Origin: Nonomuraea sp. SBT364
Lineage (GTDB): Bacteria; Actinomycetota; Actinomycetes; Streptosporangiales; Streptosporangiaceae
Reading direction: 5' to 3'
DNA: 64,000 bases
Assembly (NCBI RefSeq): GCF_001083785.1
Contig: NZ_LAVL01000033.1
Span: 1-64,000, forward strand
In this document: positions 26,567-34,695 of the stretch, in pieces
How the letters are laid out: the number at the start of each line of letters is the position of its first letter
Numbering within the stretch: the stretch's first letter is position 1
Notes under the pieces: generated by a model
The model's database searches: none
Seen by the model: the letters and a program-made list of their open reading frames with translations, nothing else
Told to the model about the DNA's origin: nothing
Made by a program: the position numbers and the translations under genes

Positions 26567-27196
26567 TCAGGGCTCGGCCCTGCCGGTCGCCCATGCCCAG
26601 GCCGCGATGGCGACGCGGTTTCTGGCGCCGGTCTTGCGCTGGATGGCCGCAATGTGGTTCTTCACCGTGCCCGCGGAGAGGAAGAGTTCCGCGGCGATCT
26701 CGGCGTTGGTCCCGCCGTGCGCGACCAGTGCCACGATCTCGTCTTCCCGCTCGGTGAGGACGACGTTCGGCGTCTCGTGCGGCAGGCGGTGTTCGCGCAG
26801 CAGCCGGATGGTGAGCTCCGGGCTGATGAGCATGTCGCCATTCGTGGCGGCCCTGATGGCTTCGATGAGCAAGGTGGGGCCGGAACGTTTGAGGATGAAT
26901 CCAGAGGCGCCGTGCCGCAGTGCCGCGTGGACGTACTCGTCGAGCCCGAAGGTGGTGACGATCACCACGTGGATGTCGGTGTCGGCGAGGGCACGGGCCA
27001 CCTCGATGCCGTCGGCTCCGGGCATCCGGATGTCGGCGAGCACGACGTCCGGCTTGATCGTCCTGGCGGTGTGGATCGCGGTGCGGCCGTCGGCGGCTTC
27101 GGCCACGACCGTCATGTCGGGCTGGGCGTCGAGGATCATGCGGAAGGCGCTTCGAATGCCTTCCTGGTCGTCGGCGATGAGGATGCGGGTGGACAC
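26567..27196 (-). CDS. NarL/LuxR-type response regulator
   Basis: 209 residues. Receiver domain with D-D-Q early acids, phosphoacceptor Asp in V-L-A-D-I-R-M-P-G, T in V-T-T-F and Lys in I-L-K-R. A LuxR helix-turn-helix starts at L-T-E-R-E-D-E-I-V. Start is the GTG at 27194-27196, which opens the receiver (S-T-R-I-L-I-A-D-D). It overlaps the 3' end of the histidine kinase gene by 61 bases, so the two are co-transcribed. The phosphorylated dimer likely binds the paired palindromes at 28282-28325. Confidence 0.93.
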   Translation of the reverse strand: MSTRILIADDQEGIRSAFRMILDAQPDMTVVAEAADGRTAIHTARTIKPDVVLADIRMPGADGIEVARALADTDIHVVIVTTFGLDEYVHAALRHGASGFILKRSGPTLLIEAIRAATNGDMLISPELTIRLLREHRLPHETPNVVLTEREDEIVALVAHGGTNAEIAAELFLSAGTVKNHIAAIQRKTGARNRVAIAAWAWATGRAEP

Positions 27197-28242
27197 TCCG
27201 GCGATTGTGCCATCGGCAGGCGCGCGGTCAGCGACCACCCGTCCGGTACGGCCTGCGTGACCAGTTCACCGCCCTGTTCATGGACCAGGGCGGTCAGGCC
27301 GGGCAGGCCGGATCCGCCGCGCCGGCCGCTTCGCGCTCGTGTCACGCCGTCGTTGGTCATCGTGATCTCCATCAGGCCGCCTCCGGCGCTGATGTCCAGG
27401 TCGACGCGGCTGGCCCGGGAAGCGTGCCGCCGGACGTTGGTGAGTCCTTCGATGACGATCCGGTAGGCCAGGACCGCGGTCTCCGCCGGGATCGCTACCT
27501 GAGGGTCCATGCGCAGGTGGACCGGCGCGGGACCGGCGGCGGAGAAACGTTCGGCCGCCTCGCGGATGCCGCTGAGGTCACCGGGGGAGGTGAGGGGCCG
27601 GTCGTGGTGCAGCATGTCCAGCGTGCGGTCCAGCATCGACATGGCGCGCTGCCCTGCGGCTTCGACGCGTTCGAGCGCCTGCAGCGGATCGCCCGCGACC
27701 CTGCCCGCCTGGGCGTGCGCCACCATTTCGCTGATGTCGTGGGCGACGAAGTCGTGCAGGTCTCTGGCCAGCTGAAGCCGCAATGCGGTGCGGGAGCCGG
27801 CCACGACGCGGGACTGCCGTACATCGAGAAAGCGCAGGTAACCTCCGGCACCGGCGGCCAGGAGCGCACCCAGCCCCCAGAACAGGCACGCGCCCAGCGC
27901 TTCCAGCGGCGAGGCGGGGGCGAAGAAGCGCAGCAGCCAGGTGGCCGAGGCCAGGCCCGCCGCCGGCGCGGCCACCGCTGCCCACCGGGCCGGCGCGTAC
28001 CGGACGATCAGGCCGGTCAGCGTCATGAGCGCCAGACTCTCGATCATTCCCAGTGCGGCGGCGGCCGGCTCGGGCCGCACAACGCCGGCGACGTGGGCCA
28101 GCGTGACGGCCAGCGACACGGCCGCGGCCACGCATGCAGGCGCGGGCAGACGCGACCCGAGCGACGAGCGCGACAGCGCTGCCGCCGCCCCTGCGACGGG
28201 GACCAGCAGCGATATCGACACGACAATCCACATCCAGCTCAC
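27136..28242 (-). CDS. Sensor histidine kinase, NarL-partner (HisKA_3) type
   Basis: 368 residues. About five transmembrane helices fill residues 1-130 with little extracellular loop. The HisKA_3 phosphoacceptor His is in A-R-D-L-H-D near residue 162, and the HATPase follows with E-G-L-T-N-V-R-R-H-A and a G-G-S-G-L-P-G-L loop. It senses a membrane or envelope signal and phosphorylates the overlapping response regulator. GTG start near 28242 is the first codon before the membrane helices (S-W-M-W-I-V-V); the ribosome site is weak. Long in-frame upstream sequence is Arg/Gln-rich shadow. Confidence 0.9.
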   Translation of the reverse strand: MSWMWIVVSISLLVPVAGAAAALSRSSLGSRLPAPACVAAAVSLAVTLAHVAGVVRPEPAAAALGMIESLALMTLTGLIVRYAPARWAAVAAPAAGLASATWLLRFFAPASPLEALGACLFWGLGALLAAGAGGYLRFLDVRQSRVVAGSRTALRLQLARDLHDFVAHDISEMVAHAQAGRVAGDPLQALERVEAAGQRAMSMLDRTLDMLHHDRPLTSPGDLSGIREAAERFSAAGPAPVHLRMDPQVAIPAETAVLAYRIVIEGLTNVRRHASRASRVDLDISAGGGLMEITMTNDGVTRARSGRRGGSGLPGLTALVHEQGGELVTQAVPDGWSLTARLPMAQSPECPPASSSPTTRKAFEAPSA

Positions 28243-28281
28243 CGGACCGACGATACGTCCACCGTGGAAACCGGCCACAGG

Positions 28282-28325
28282 TGCCGTTCGGCACCTGTGG
28301 CGGTGGCCGGATGTGCCGAACGGCA
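28282..28325. promoter_or_regulatory. Pair of TGCCG-NN-CGGCA palindromes in divergent promoter
   Basis: TGCCGTTCGGCA (28282-28293) and TGCCGAACGGCA (28314-28325), centres 32 bases apart, about three helical turns. The first is embedded in a longer 11-base perfect inverted repeat (28275-28285 / 28290-28300). Position between the kinase start and the divergent membrane-protein gene fits a cooperative operator for the response regulator. Inference from symmetry and location only. Confidence 0.6.
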
Positions 28326-28362
28326 TCTGGGCGCCGGTCCGCCGCCCGGCGAGGCTGATCAC

Positions 28363-29415
28363 ATGAAAACACGCACTTCCGCCTGGCGCGGCTACGCGGC
28401 GGCGCTGTGGGCGCTGACCTATGGCGTTCTCGGCTCGGCGTGGGCGCTCGGCCTGCCCGGCTTCCCCTGGGGAGCCTCCGATCCCGACCCGGACGGCGCG
28501 CTGTCCATCCTGGCCGGGACGACGCCACGCTTCGGCTGGTGGATTGCCGCCTTCAGCCTGCTCACCGCGGTGACGGCGCTGGCGCTCACCCGCAGGAGCG
28601 ATCGTCGTGCTCCGTTGTTCCTGGCCTGGCCGATCGCCGCGATCTTGATTCTGGTGATTCCCGATTCGCGGCTGATGATGGGCGTCGCCTACACGCCGCT
28701 GCTGCTGGTGGCACCGGTCTTCGGCTGGAGCCTGGGCGGCGCCACCTTCGCCGATGCCTGGCCATGGCCCGTCCTGAACCAGCTCCTCTGCGTGCTGGGC
28801 GGACTGTTGCTGGCCGCCGCGGCGCTGGCGTACGGCAGCAGCCAGGCCCGCACGCGTTGGTTCACCCCGCAGCGGGGCCGCATAGCCGTGTACGTGGCCG
28901 TCGCGGTGCCTCTGGTGTACTGCGCCACCCGGTGGGCATGGGCGTTGGGCATCCCGCTCGGTGTGAGCCCGGAGTTCCTGGCAGAAGGCGAGGACGGCCT
29001 GTGGCTGGCGGGCGCCTACCTGGCGACCTTCGGCGCGTTCGGCGGCGTGCTCACCCTCGGGCTCACCCAGCGATGGGGGGAGATCTTCCCGCGCTGGATT
29101 CCCGGCCTGCGGGGCAGGCGGGTACCCCCCTTGCTGGCGGTCATCCCGGCCGGGTTCGTCTCGATCATCATTGCCGTGGCCGGACTGACCTACATCCGCT
29201 GGACGATCGCGGGCCGGTTCGCCCTGTCCGAATGGGGTGCCTGGCTGCCGGAGTGCTTCTGGCCGATCTGGGGTGCCGCGCTGGCCACCGCCACCGTCTC
29301 CTACCATCTGCGCCGCAGTGATGACGCGAAGGCGGTGGAAGCCGGTGCTCGTGGCCGACGTGAGGCCCGGGCAGAAGGTGATCCCGCTGCCGGAGCCCGG
29401 CGGATCCGCCGGTGA
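28363..29415 (+). CDS. Multi-pass membrane protein of unknown function
   Basis: 350 residues with roughly eight hydrophobic helices spread over residues 10-315 and a charged, Arg/Ala-rich cytosolic tail of ~35 residues. Trp/Gly-rich loops (G-L-P-G-F-P-W-G) lie between helices. I do not recognise a transporter or enzyme motif. ATG has GAGG eight bases upstream. Divergent from the two-component system across the paired palindromes, so it is the likely regulatory target or signal partner. Confidence 0.78.
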   Translation: MKTRTSAWRGYAAALWALTYGVLGSAWALGLPGFPWGASDPDPDGALSILAGTTPRFGWWIAAFSLLTAVTALALTRRSDRRAPLFLAWPIAAILILVIPDSRLMMGVAYTPLLLVAPVFGWSLGGATFADAWPWPVLNQLLCVLGGLLLAAAALAYGSSQARTRWFTPQRGRIAVYVAVAVPLVYCATRWAWALGIPLGVSPEFLAEGEDGLWLAGAYLATFGAFGGVLTLGLTQRWGEIFPRWIPGLRGRRVPPLLAVIPAGFVSIIIAVAGLTYIRWTIAGRFALSEWGAWLPECFWPIWGAALATATVSYHLRRSDDAKAVEAGARGRREARAEGDPAAGARRIRR

Positions 29416-29469
29416 TCCACATGCCGTCCATGGACGAATACAGGTCACCTAACCGAAGAAGGGACTTCG

Positions 29470-30621
29470 ATGACCGAGCCTCACTGGTTACGCAAGACCC
29501 TGACGGCAAGCGTGATCCTGGCCGTCGCCGCAGGAGTTCTGGCGCTCGCGCCCTCCGCCTCCGCCTCCGCCGTCCCGCCGCCGTACGCGGCCGACCTGCC
29601 TGACCTCGGCACCCCCGCCGTGGCCTTCAACCGCGCCAGCACCCCCGTCGCGACCGGCGTCGCCGTACGCGGCGCCGACGGCTCGCTGCTGTACAGCCCC
29701 CGCTCGGGCTCCGCCTTCGGCGCCTTCCAGTCGCTCGGCGGCGTGATCGTCGGCGATCCGTCGGTGGTGGTGAACTCGTACGGCACGCACTTCTTCGTCC
29801 GCGGCACCGACGACCAGGTATACACCAACACGATCACCCCGTCCGGCGCCGTCACCGGCTACTCGCAGGTGCCCGGCCTGACCGTCACCGGCGACGTCGA
29901 GGCGATCGTCCCCAACCTCGTGCCGCCGACCAGCGTGCGGATCTTCGCTCGCGGCACCGACGGCGCGGTGTGGACCAACAACCTCAACGGCGGCGCGTGG
30001 AGTGGCTGGAGCAGCCTCGGCGGCTATGCCACCAGCGACATCACCGCCACCCGCACCTTCGTCGTCCCGATCGACACCATCCGGGTGTTCATCCGGGGAG
30101 CCGACAACCGCGTCTACGTCAACAGAGTGAGCACCAGCGGCGTCACCGGTTTCGAGCCGCTCGCCGATCTGCAGGTGAGCAGCAACATCGCCGTCGCCGA
30201 GGACGCCGTCTTCGGCGGCGGCTTCATCGCCGCCCGGGGCGCGGACCACGGCCTCTGGACGCTCAACCTGTACACCGTCCCGTACGTCTGGAAGCCTCTC
30301 GGCGGCACCGTCACCAGCGACGTCGCCATCAGTTACCAGGCCAATGTCACCGCCTGCTACGTCCGGGGCGCCGACGGCGCCCTCTACGTCAACAAGACGA
30401 CCGCCTCGGGCGCGCCCTTCCGCGGCTTCGAACGGATCGACGGCACGGTCACCGGTAACCCGGCGGCGTTCGGCTCCGGCCCCAACGCTCCAGGCACCGG
30501 GTCCCTGCTGGCCCGCCTCGCCAGTGGGTCCCTGGGCCTGAACATCGAGCCCAGTCCCTCGGTCCTGCCGCCGCACAAGTTCGGCGGCTACGCTCCGATC
30601 CCGGGTCCGGCCGTCGGCTGA
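29470..30621 (+). CDS. Secreted repeat protein, lectin-like beta-propeller
   Basis: 383 residues. Signal peptide (A-L-A-P-S-A-S-A-S-A, cleavage near residue 34), then six similar repeats of ~45-50 residues. Each runs R-G-(A/T)-D-x-x-(V/L)-Y/W, then an aromatic-G/E-x-x-x-L/V-G-G or similar turn, then a T/V-G/S-D-V/I strand. This is the layout of PLL/tachylectin-like beta-propellers that bind fucosylated or other sugars in each blade. It has no catalytic residues. A stem-loop follows 10 bases after the stop. Extracellular sugar binding is a structural inference. Confidence 0.78.
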   Translation: MTEPHWLRKTLTASVILAVAAGVLALAPSASASAVPPPYAADLPDLGTPAVAFNRASTPVATGVAVRGADGSLLYSPRSGSAFGAFQSLGGVIVGDPSVVVNSYGTHFFVRGTDDQVYTNTITPSGAVTGYSQVPGLTVTGDVEAIVPNLVPPTSVRIFARGTDGAVWTNNLNGGAWSGWSSLGGYATSDITATRTFVVPIDTIRVFIRGADNRVYVNRVSTSGVTGFEPLADLQVSSNIAVAEDAVFGGGFIAARGADHGLWTLNLYTVPYVWKPLGGTVTSDVAISYQANVTACYVRGADGALYVNKTTASGAPFRGFERIDGTVTGNPAAFGSGPNAPGTGSLLARLASGSLGLNIEPSPSVLPPHKFGGYAPIPGPAVG

Positions 30622-30630
30622 GCCCTCCTC

Positions 30631-30656
30631 GCCCGCGTCTCTCTTGGGACGCGGGC
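30631..30656 (+). terminator. Stem-loop terminator after the beta-propeller gene
   Basis: Nine-base perfect arms GCCCGCGTC (30631-30639) and GACGCGGGC (30648-30656) with an eight-base loop, ten bases after the stop. No T-run, as is common in high-GC genomes. Confidence 0.65.
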
Positions 30657-30836
30657 GACCGTCTCTGCCCGGACGCGATCACTTCTCCTGCCTGCTCCTG
30701 GCGGTGGGCACCGCGACCGGCGGACGCTGAAGTCGGTCGCGCGGGACCTGTGCATCGGCCGGGGGAGCGCGGCGACGAGCAGGCAGGCGCACGTGGAAGC
30801 ATCGAGGCCCCCTGCTGGGACTGGATCGGTGATACG

Positions 30837-31697
30837 TCAGCGCTGCTTCAGCACGCCGATCAAGCTCGTGAGGCTGTTCCGGCCGTGGCCGGCGGCGACG
30901 CCTTGGCGAAAGATCTTCAGGACGGCGGCCGGAAGCGAGCCGTCCACGCCGGATGCCTGTGTGGTGTGCAGCACGTGTTCCATGCTCGCCACGCCCATGG
31001 AGATCCGGTCGACGTCCCCCTCGTGGTTGCCTGCGGTGATGCGCGGCGCGTAGAACTCCAGGAAATAGCGGAGGTCCATGGTCTTCGCCGCGTGCGGCAG
31101 GAAATCCTGTGCCGAGATCCCGTTGGCCTCCGCCACTGCCTGGCCGTGCAGGTAGCCTGCCAGCGCCGTCCAGAACATGTCGATCCCGATCTGGTAGTAC
31201 AGCGCCGCCAGTCCGTGGTCCTCGCCGAGGTACTCGATCCCGGTCAGCACCTCCAGGGCGGGCCGGTGCTCCTCGATCGCGTCCTTCGGGCCGCTGTAGT
31301 AGGTCATGGCGTCCGGCGTGCCGATGCCCGGGGGCGGCACCTGCACGCCCCCGGTGATCTGTACGGCTCCGCGCTCGGCCAGCCATGCGGCCGCCTGACG
31401 TGCCCTGTCCGGGGTGTCGGAAGTGAGGTTGGCGAGGGTGCGTCCGTCCAGGGCGGTACGCGGGGCTTGGGCCAGGATGGCATCCATCGCGTCGTAGTCG
31501 ATCAGGCTCAGCACCACGAGCTCGTTGGCGGTGAGCGCCGCCTCGACGGATTCCGATCTCCTCGCGCCCCGCGCCACCAGTTCGTCCGCCCTGGCAGGCG
31601 TGCGGTTCCACACGGTCACCTCGTACCCGCTTTCGAGGTAGGCGCCGGCCATGGCCTGCCCCATGGGGCCCAATCCGATCACTGTCACAGACTTCAT
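30837..31697 (-). CDS. Imine-reductase-like NAD(P)-dependent oxidoreductase
   Basis: 286 residues, beta-hydroxyacid dehydrogenase / imine reductase superfamily. Rossmann loop V-I-G-L-G-P-M-G-Q near residue 6, W-N-R-T marking NADPH preference, a long inter-domain helix starting A-L-Y-Y-Q-I-G-I-D-M-F-W, and a helical C-terminal dimer domain. The helix motif resembles imine reductases more than 3-hydroxyisobutyrate dehydrogenases, which have a Lys there. ATG at 31695-31697 has GGGGAG seven bases upstream. Divergent from a TetR regulator with shared operators. Confidence 0.87.
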   Translation of the reverse strand: MKSVTVIGLGPMGQAMAGAYLESGYEVTVWNRTPARADELVARGARRSESVEAALTANELVVLSLIDYDAMDAILAQAPRTALDGRTLANLTSDTPDRARQAAAWLAERGAVQITGGVQVPPPGIGTPDAMTYYSGPKDAIEEHRPALEVLTGIEYLGEDHGLAALYYQIGIDMFWTALAGYLHGQAVAEANGISAQDFLPHAAKTMDLRYFLEFYAPRITAGNHEGDVDRISMGVASMEHVLHTTQASGVDGSLPAAVLKIFRQGVAAGHGRNSLTSLIGVLKQR

Positions 31698-31718
31698 CCG
31701 TGCTCTCCCCATCACTAA

Positions 31719-31781
31719 AATGAACGCTCTATCTAGGCGCTGGCACAGTAGCACGTGACTAGAATGAACGCTCTATCCAGT
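31719..31781. promoter_or_regulatory. Two TetR-type operators in the IRED/TetR gap
   Basis: The 15-mer AATGAACGCTCTATC occurs twice, at 31719-31733 and 31763-31777, 44 bases apart. Around the second copy the sequence forms a 24-base imperfect palindrome (31758-31781, ACT-n-GA-n2-GA-n-C and its complement). The sites flank both divergent start regions, so the TetR protein likely represses both genes. Confidence 0.7.
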
Positions 31782-31793
31782 ACGATGAGGGCC

Positions 31794-32375
31794 ATGCGGA
31801 CCCAGCACGAGATCGGCACCCGGGAGCGGATCGTCCGGGCAACCTCTCGCCTGATGCAGCGACAGGGGTTCGAGGCGACGGGCCTCAAACAGATCTCCCA
31901 GGAGGCCCAGGCCACACTCGGCTCCGTCTACCACTTCTTCCCCGGCGGCAAGCGCGAGCTGGCCGTCGAGGCGGTCCGCCACGGGGACAGGGAGTTCGCG
32001 GAATTCCTGCGCGCGGCCTTCGACCAGGAGGACGATCCAGCCGCGGCGATGCTCGCCTGCACCCGCGACCTGGCCGAGGGGCTGCGCGAGTCCGGCTGGC
32101 TGGACGGTTGTCCCGTCACCACCACGGCATTGGAGAGCGCCGGCCGGGTGCCCGAGATCCAGCAGGCCGCGGAGAACGCCTACGAGAACTGGCGCATGCT
32201 GGTCCGCGACAAGCTCACCCGTGCCGGATTTGCCGACGACCTGGCGCACGATCTCGCCCACAGCGTGATCAACATGCTGGAGGGCGCCGAGCTGTCGGCG
32301 CAGGTGTCCCAGAGCGAGGCACCACTGGAGATCGCCGGCAGGCACCTCGCCCGGCTCATCGACTCCTACCGATGA
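31794..32375 (+). CDS. TetR-family repressor
   Basis: 193 residues. N-terminal TetR helix-turn-helix: T-R-E-R-I-V-R-A-T-S-R-L-M, G-F-E-A-T-G-L-K-Q-I, L-G-S-V-Y-H-F-F-P-G-G-K. The C-terminal ligand domain resembles the LmrA/YxaF-like group, with a conserved C-P-V-T-T-T-A-L-E. The ligand is probably a small hydrophobic compound or amine. ATG 31794 chosen at the start of the DNA-binding domain; ATG 31785 is also possible. It likely represses itself and the divergent imine-reductase-like gene. Confidence 0.92.
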   Translation: MRTQHEIGTRERIVRATSRLMQRQGFEATGLKQISQEAQATLGSVYHFFPGGKRELAVEAVRHGDREFAEFLRAAFDQEDDPAAAMLACTRDLAEGLRESGWLDGCPVTTTALESAGRVPEIQQAAENAYENWRMLVRDKLTRAGFADDLAHDLAHSVINMLEGAELSAQVSQSEAPLEIAGRHLARLIDSYR

Positions 32376-32841
32376 GGTGAGGCAGATAGGCACAGGGTGA
32401 CGGCGTGGCGCAAGGCGGGCATGCGGCGGAACGGCGCGTGGAAGACGATCTGCAGCTCCATGGCCAGGTGCTGGCCCAGACGCTGATGCGGGTCGGCCGA
32501 CGGGCCCGAGACGATCACCCCCTCGCCGTCCTTGCGCCAGCCGGCACCGCATCGCCGTCCTCGGCGGCGAGGTCGGCGAGGTCGGCGACGACACGCTCGT
32601 GTACGCGCTCGGCAGCCGTGTCGCCTACTGCGGCGTCCCCGGCGTGGCGGAGCACGCCTTCGACGTCACCGGCCGGCCCTCGGCGCTGCGCCCGCGCGAG
32701 CGCTGGACAGCCTGGGCAAGGTGAGCGAAGGCTGCCGGTCGCGTGGGGTCTTGAGGCCGACCCTTCAGCGTCGTGTTCACCCTGCCTGCGGGGGTGAACT
32801 GCCGCCGTTGGCAGCAGGAGCCTCGGGCGGCTTGTCGCTTC
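32376..32841. other. Intergenic stretch with gene remnants
   Basis: 466 bases with no intact gene. On the plus strand 32548-32724 (59 codons ending TGA) reads protein-like sequence with G-D-D-T-L-V-Y-A-L-G-S-R-V-A-Y-C-G-V-P, as if the 3' end of a lost gene. On the minus strand near 32395-32545 another sensible frame reads E-L-Q-I-V-F-H-A-P-F-R-R-M-P. Neither family is recognised. Confidence 0.4.
32548..32724 (+). pseudogene. 3' remnant of an unrecognised gene
   Basis: A 58-residue frame without a start codon in context. The composition is normal protein (Gly/Val/Ala strands, F-D-V-T-G-R, R-E-R-W-T-A-W) and it ends at the TGA at 32722-32724. It lies beside the TetR and quinone-oxidoreductase modules but in neither transcript with a ribosome site. 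It may be chance coding-like sequence. Confidence 0.3.
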
Positions 32842-33840
32842 CTATCCGACCTTGAGGGCCAGCTTCCCGACATAGTGGTCCTTCAGGGCGCGGTGCGCAT
32901 CCGCGACCCGTTCCATCGGGAAGGTCCGGGCGATGTTGACCTCGAAGGAGCTCGCCTCGATGATCGCATTCAGCCGATCGGTGGCGGCGCGGCTTCGATC
33001 CCCGTCGTAGTGGGACATTGCCGCGCCCGGCGACGTCACAGGCATGGGCCCGACCCCGTTCGGCCAGGCGATCCGTCCCGAGGTCTTGATCGCGCGAAGA
33101 GACCGTTCGGTGGTCTCGCCTCCCACGGTGACCAGAGCCGCATCGAGCCCGCCCGGCGCGAACTTCAATGCCTCGGCCGGCACATCGACCTTGCGGCCGT
33201 CAACGGCTTCGTCGGCGCCCAGCCGCCGGGCCAGCGCGACACCGTCGTCACCGGAGGCCACGGCCAGCACCCGGATGCCGCTGTGCCGCGCCAGTTGCAC
33301 GGCCATGTGCCCGATGCCCCCGCTGGCCCCGAAGACCATGAGCGTCCGGCCCGGCCGCAGGCCGAGCAGATCGAGGCCGCTCAGCGCGGTCAGCGCATCC
33401 CAAGCCATCGCGCCGGCCTGTTCGGTCGGTACCCGGTCGGGCACCCGTGCCACGAACTCCGCCTCGACGACGCCGTACTCGGCGTAGAAGCCGCCACGCG
33501 GCACCGGCATCGTCGCAGCGTAGACACGCTCGCCCAGGTCGAAGTGGGTGACGTTGCGTCCGAGCGCGGCCACCGTGCCCGCCGCGTCCCAGCCGAGGAC
33601 ATAGGGGAAGGTCGACGCGACGCCGAAAACGCCGTCGTAGTCCCCCTCCCGCTCGACCGCGTCCCAGGACCCGACCCCCGCGTACTCCACCCGGATGAGG
33701 ACGTCGTCGTCGCCGACCTCCGGGAGCGGTATCCGGCGCAACGAGAGTTCGTCGACCCCGCCGAACCGGTCAAGGACGACCGCGTTCATCTGCGGCGCCA
33801 CGATCGCGCCGCCCGCTGTGCGCTCAACTGTGCTGTCCAT
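32842..33840 (-). CDS. Zinc-independent quinone oxidoreductase-like MDR protein
   Basis: 332 residues, medium-chain dehydrogenase/reductase of the NADPH:quinone reductase branch. GroES-like N-terminal half with D-V-L-I-R-V-E-Y-A-G-V, then G-W-D-A-A-G-T-V, and the NADPH loop A-S-G-G-I-G-H-M near residue 165. The catalytic zinc Cys/His pair of alcohol dehydrogenases is absent. It reduces quinones or enones. ATG 33840 has GGAGGG five bases upstream. Divergent from the MarR gene, with paired operators between them. Confidence 0.92.
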   Translation of the reverse strand: MDSTVERTAGGAIVAPQMNAVVLDRFGGVDELSLRRIPLPEVGDDDVLIRVEYAGVGSWDAVEREGDYDGVFGVASTFPYVLGWDAAGTVAALGRNVTHFDLGERVYAATMPVPRGGFYAEYGVVEAEFVARVPDRVPTEQAGAMAWDALTALSGLDLLGLRPGRTLMVFGASGGIGHMAVQLARHSGIRVLAVASGDDGVALARRLGADEAVDGRKVDVPAEALKFAPGGLDAALVTVGGETTERSLRAIKTSGRIAWPNGVGPMPVTSPGAAMSHYDGDRSRAATDRLNAIIEASSFEVNIARTFPMERVADAHRALKDHYVGKLALKVG

Positions 33841-33857
33841 CGGCCCTCCGGATTTAC

Positions 33858-33904
33858 TTGAGTGAATCAAGCATCATTGGACCACAGCTATTTGAGTGAA
33901 TCAA
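33858..33904. promoter_or_regulatory. Two identical MarR-type operators
   Basis: TTGAGTGAATCAA occurs at 33858-33870 and again at 33892-33904, 34 bases apart. Each is TTGA-n5-TCAA, and the second extends to a perfect ATTTGA-n5-TCAAAT. They cover the gap between the oxidoreductase (start 33840) and MarR (start 33928) genes, typical for a MarR repressor that controls both and itself. Confidence 0.75.
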
Positions 33905-33927
33905 ATAACTCCTCTAGGCTGAGAGCC

Positions 33928-34350
33928 ATGGCGCTGCCGAACGGACCCGTAGTCACCTCGTCCGAGGCCGAAGCTGTCTTGTTCGACCTGGTCGACGTAT
34001 ACGACCGCGCCTACGAGGCGGCCGCGGCCGGGCTTTCGCTCAGCTCGGCGCAGGCATGTGTGCTCGGGCGACTCGATGAGCGACGCGGCATGGGCGCCCT
34101 GGCCGAGGAGCTCGGCTGCGATGCCTCCAACGTCACCCAGATCGTCGCGCGTCTCGAAGCGCTCGGCCTCGTGACCCGCGAAACCGACCCCCGGGACCGC
34201 CGCGCACGGCTCGTCGCGCGAACTCCCCGAGGAGACGAGGTCAACCACCGGTTCGCAACGGCCTTCACCTTCGCCCGCACGGCGGTCGGACGACTCGCAC
34301 CCGACGAGCAGGACCAGTTGACGGCGCTGCTGCGCAAGGCACTCGGCTGA
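33928..34350 (+). CDS. MarR-family regulator
   Basis: 140 residues. Winged helix-turn-helix with S-S-A-Q-A-C-V-L-G-R-L, A-L-A-E-E-L-G-C-D-A-S-N-V-T-Q-I-V, and the wing D-P-R-D-R-R-A-R-L-V. These dimers release DNA on binding phenolic or oxidant ligands. Start at ATG 33928 (weak GAGAG site); an upstream GTG at 33862 lies inside the operator and is unlikely. It probably represses the divergent quinone oxidoreductase. Confidence 0.92.
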   Translation: MALPNGPVVTSSEAEAVLFDLVDVYDRAYEAAAAGLSLSSAQACVLGRLDERRGMGALAEELGCDASNVTQIVARLEALGLVTRETDPRDRRARLVARTPRGDEVNHRFATAFTFARTAVGRLAPDEQDQLTALLRKALG

Positions 34351-34399
34351 CACGCACCCGCGCCCCTGCAACCGGCCCGGCCGTCGGCGTCGGACCTCG

Positions 34400-34695
34400 T
34401 TCCCGTGCCCAACCTCGCCCTCACGGGCGCGGTGCTCCAGTCGCTCACCTCATCACCCCCGTCGACGCGCAGCAGCCGCGCCTGCACGACGTCCATCAGC
34501 TGGTCGGCGCCGGGCAGGAACTCCGGGCCGTTGACGAAGTGCATGACGGCCCCGACGACGTCCTGTCCGTCGGTCCTCGTTGAGGTCCTCGGCGTCGAAC
34601 GGCCTCCGGCCCATCGCGAGAAGGCGAGCCGGGTCGTGGACGTGCACCTCCAGCAGGCTGATCGTGCGTACGACCGGCCCCGGGAAAGCGTCGAG
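34400..34695 (-). pseudogene. Frameshifted remnant, family not recognised
   Basis: One minus-strand frame reads V-V-R-T-I-S-L-L-E-V-H-V-H-D-P-A-R-L-L-A and continues to D-L-N-E-D-R. The next frame continues naturally with T-D-G-Q-D-V-V-G-A-V-M-H-F-V-N-G-P-E-F and L-M-D-V-V-Q-A-R-L-L-R-V-D-G. They join with a one-base shift near 34570-34580. It looks like a decayed protein-coding gene, with no start or stop in good context. Confidence 0.35.
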
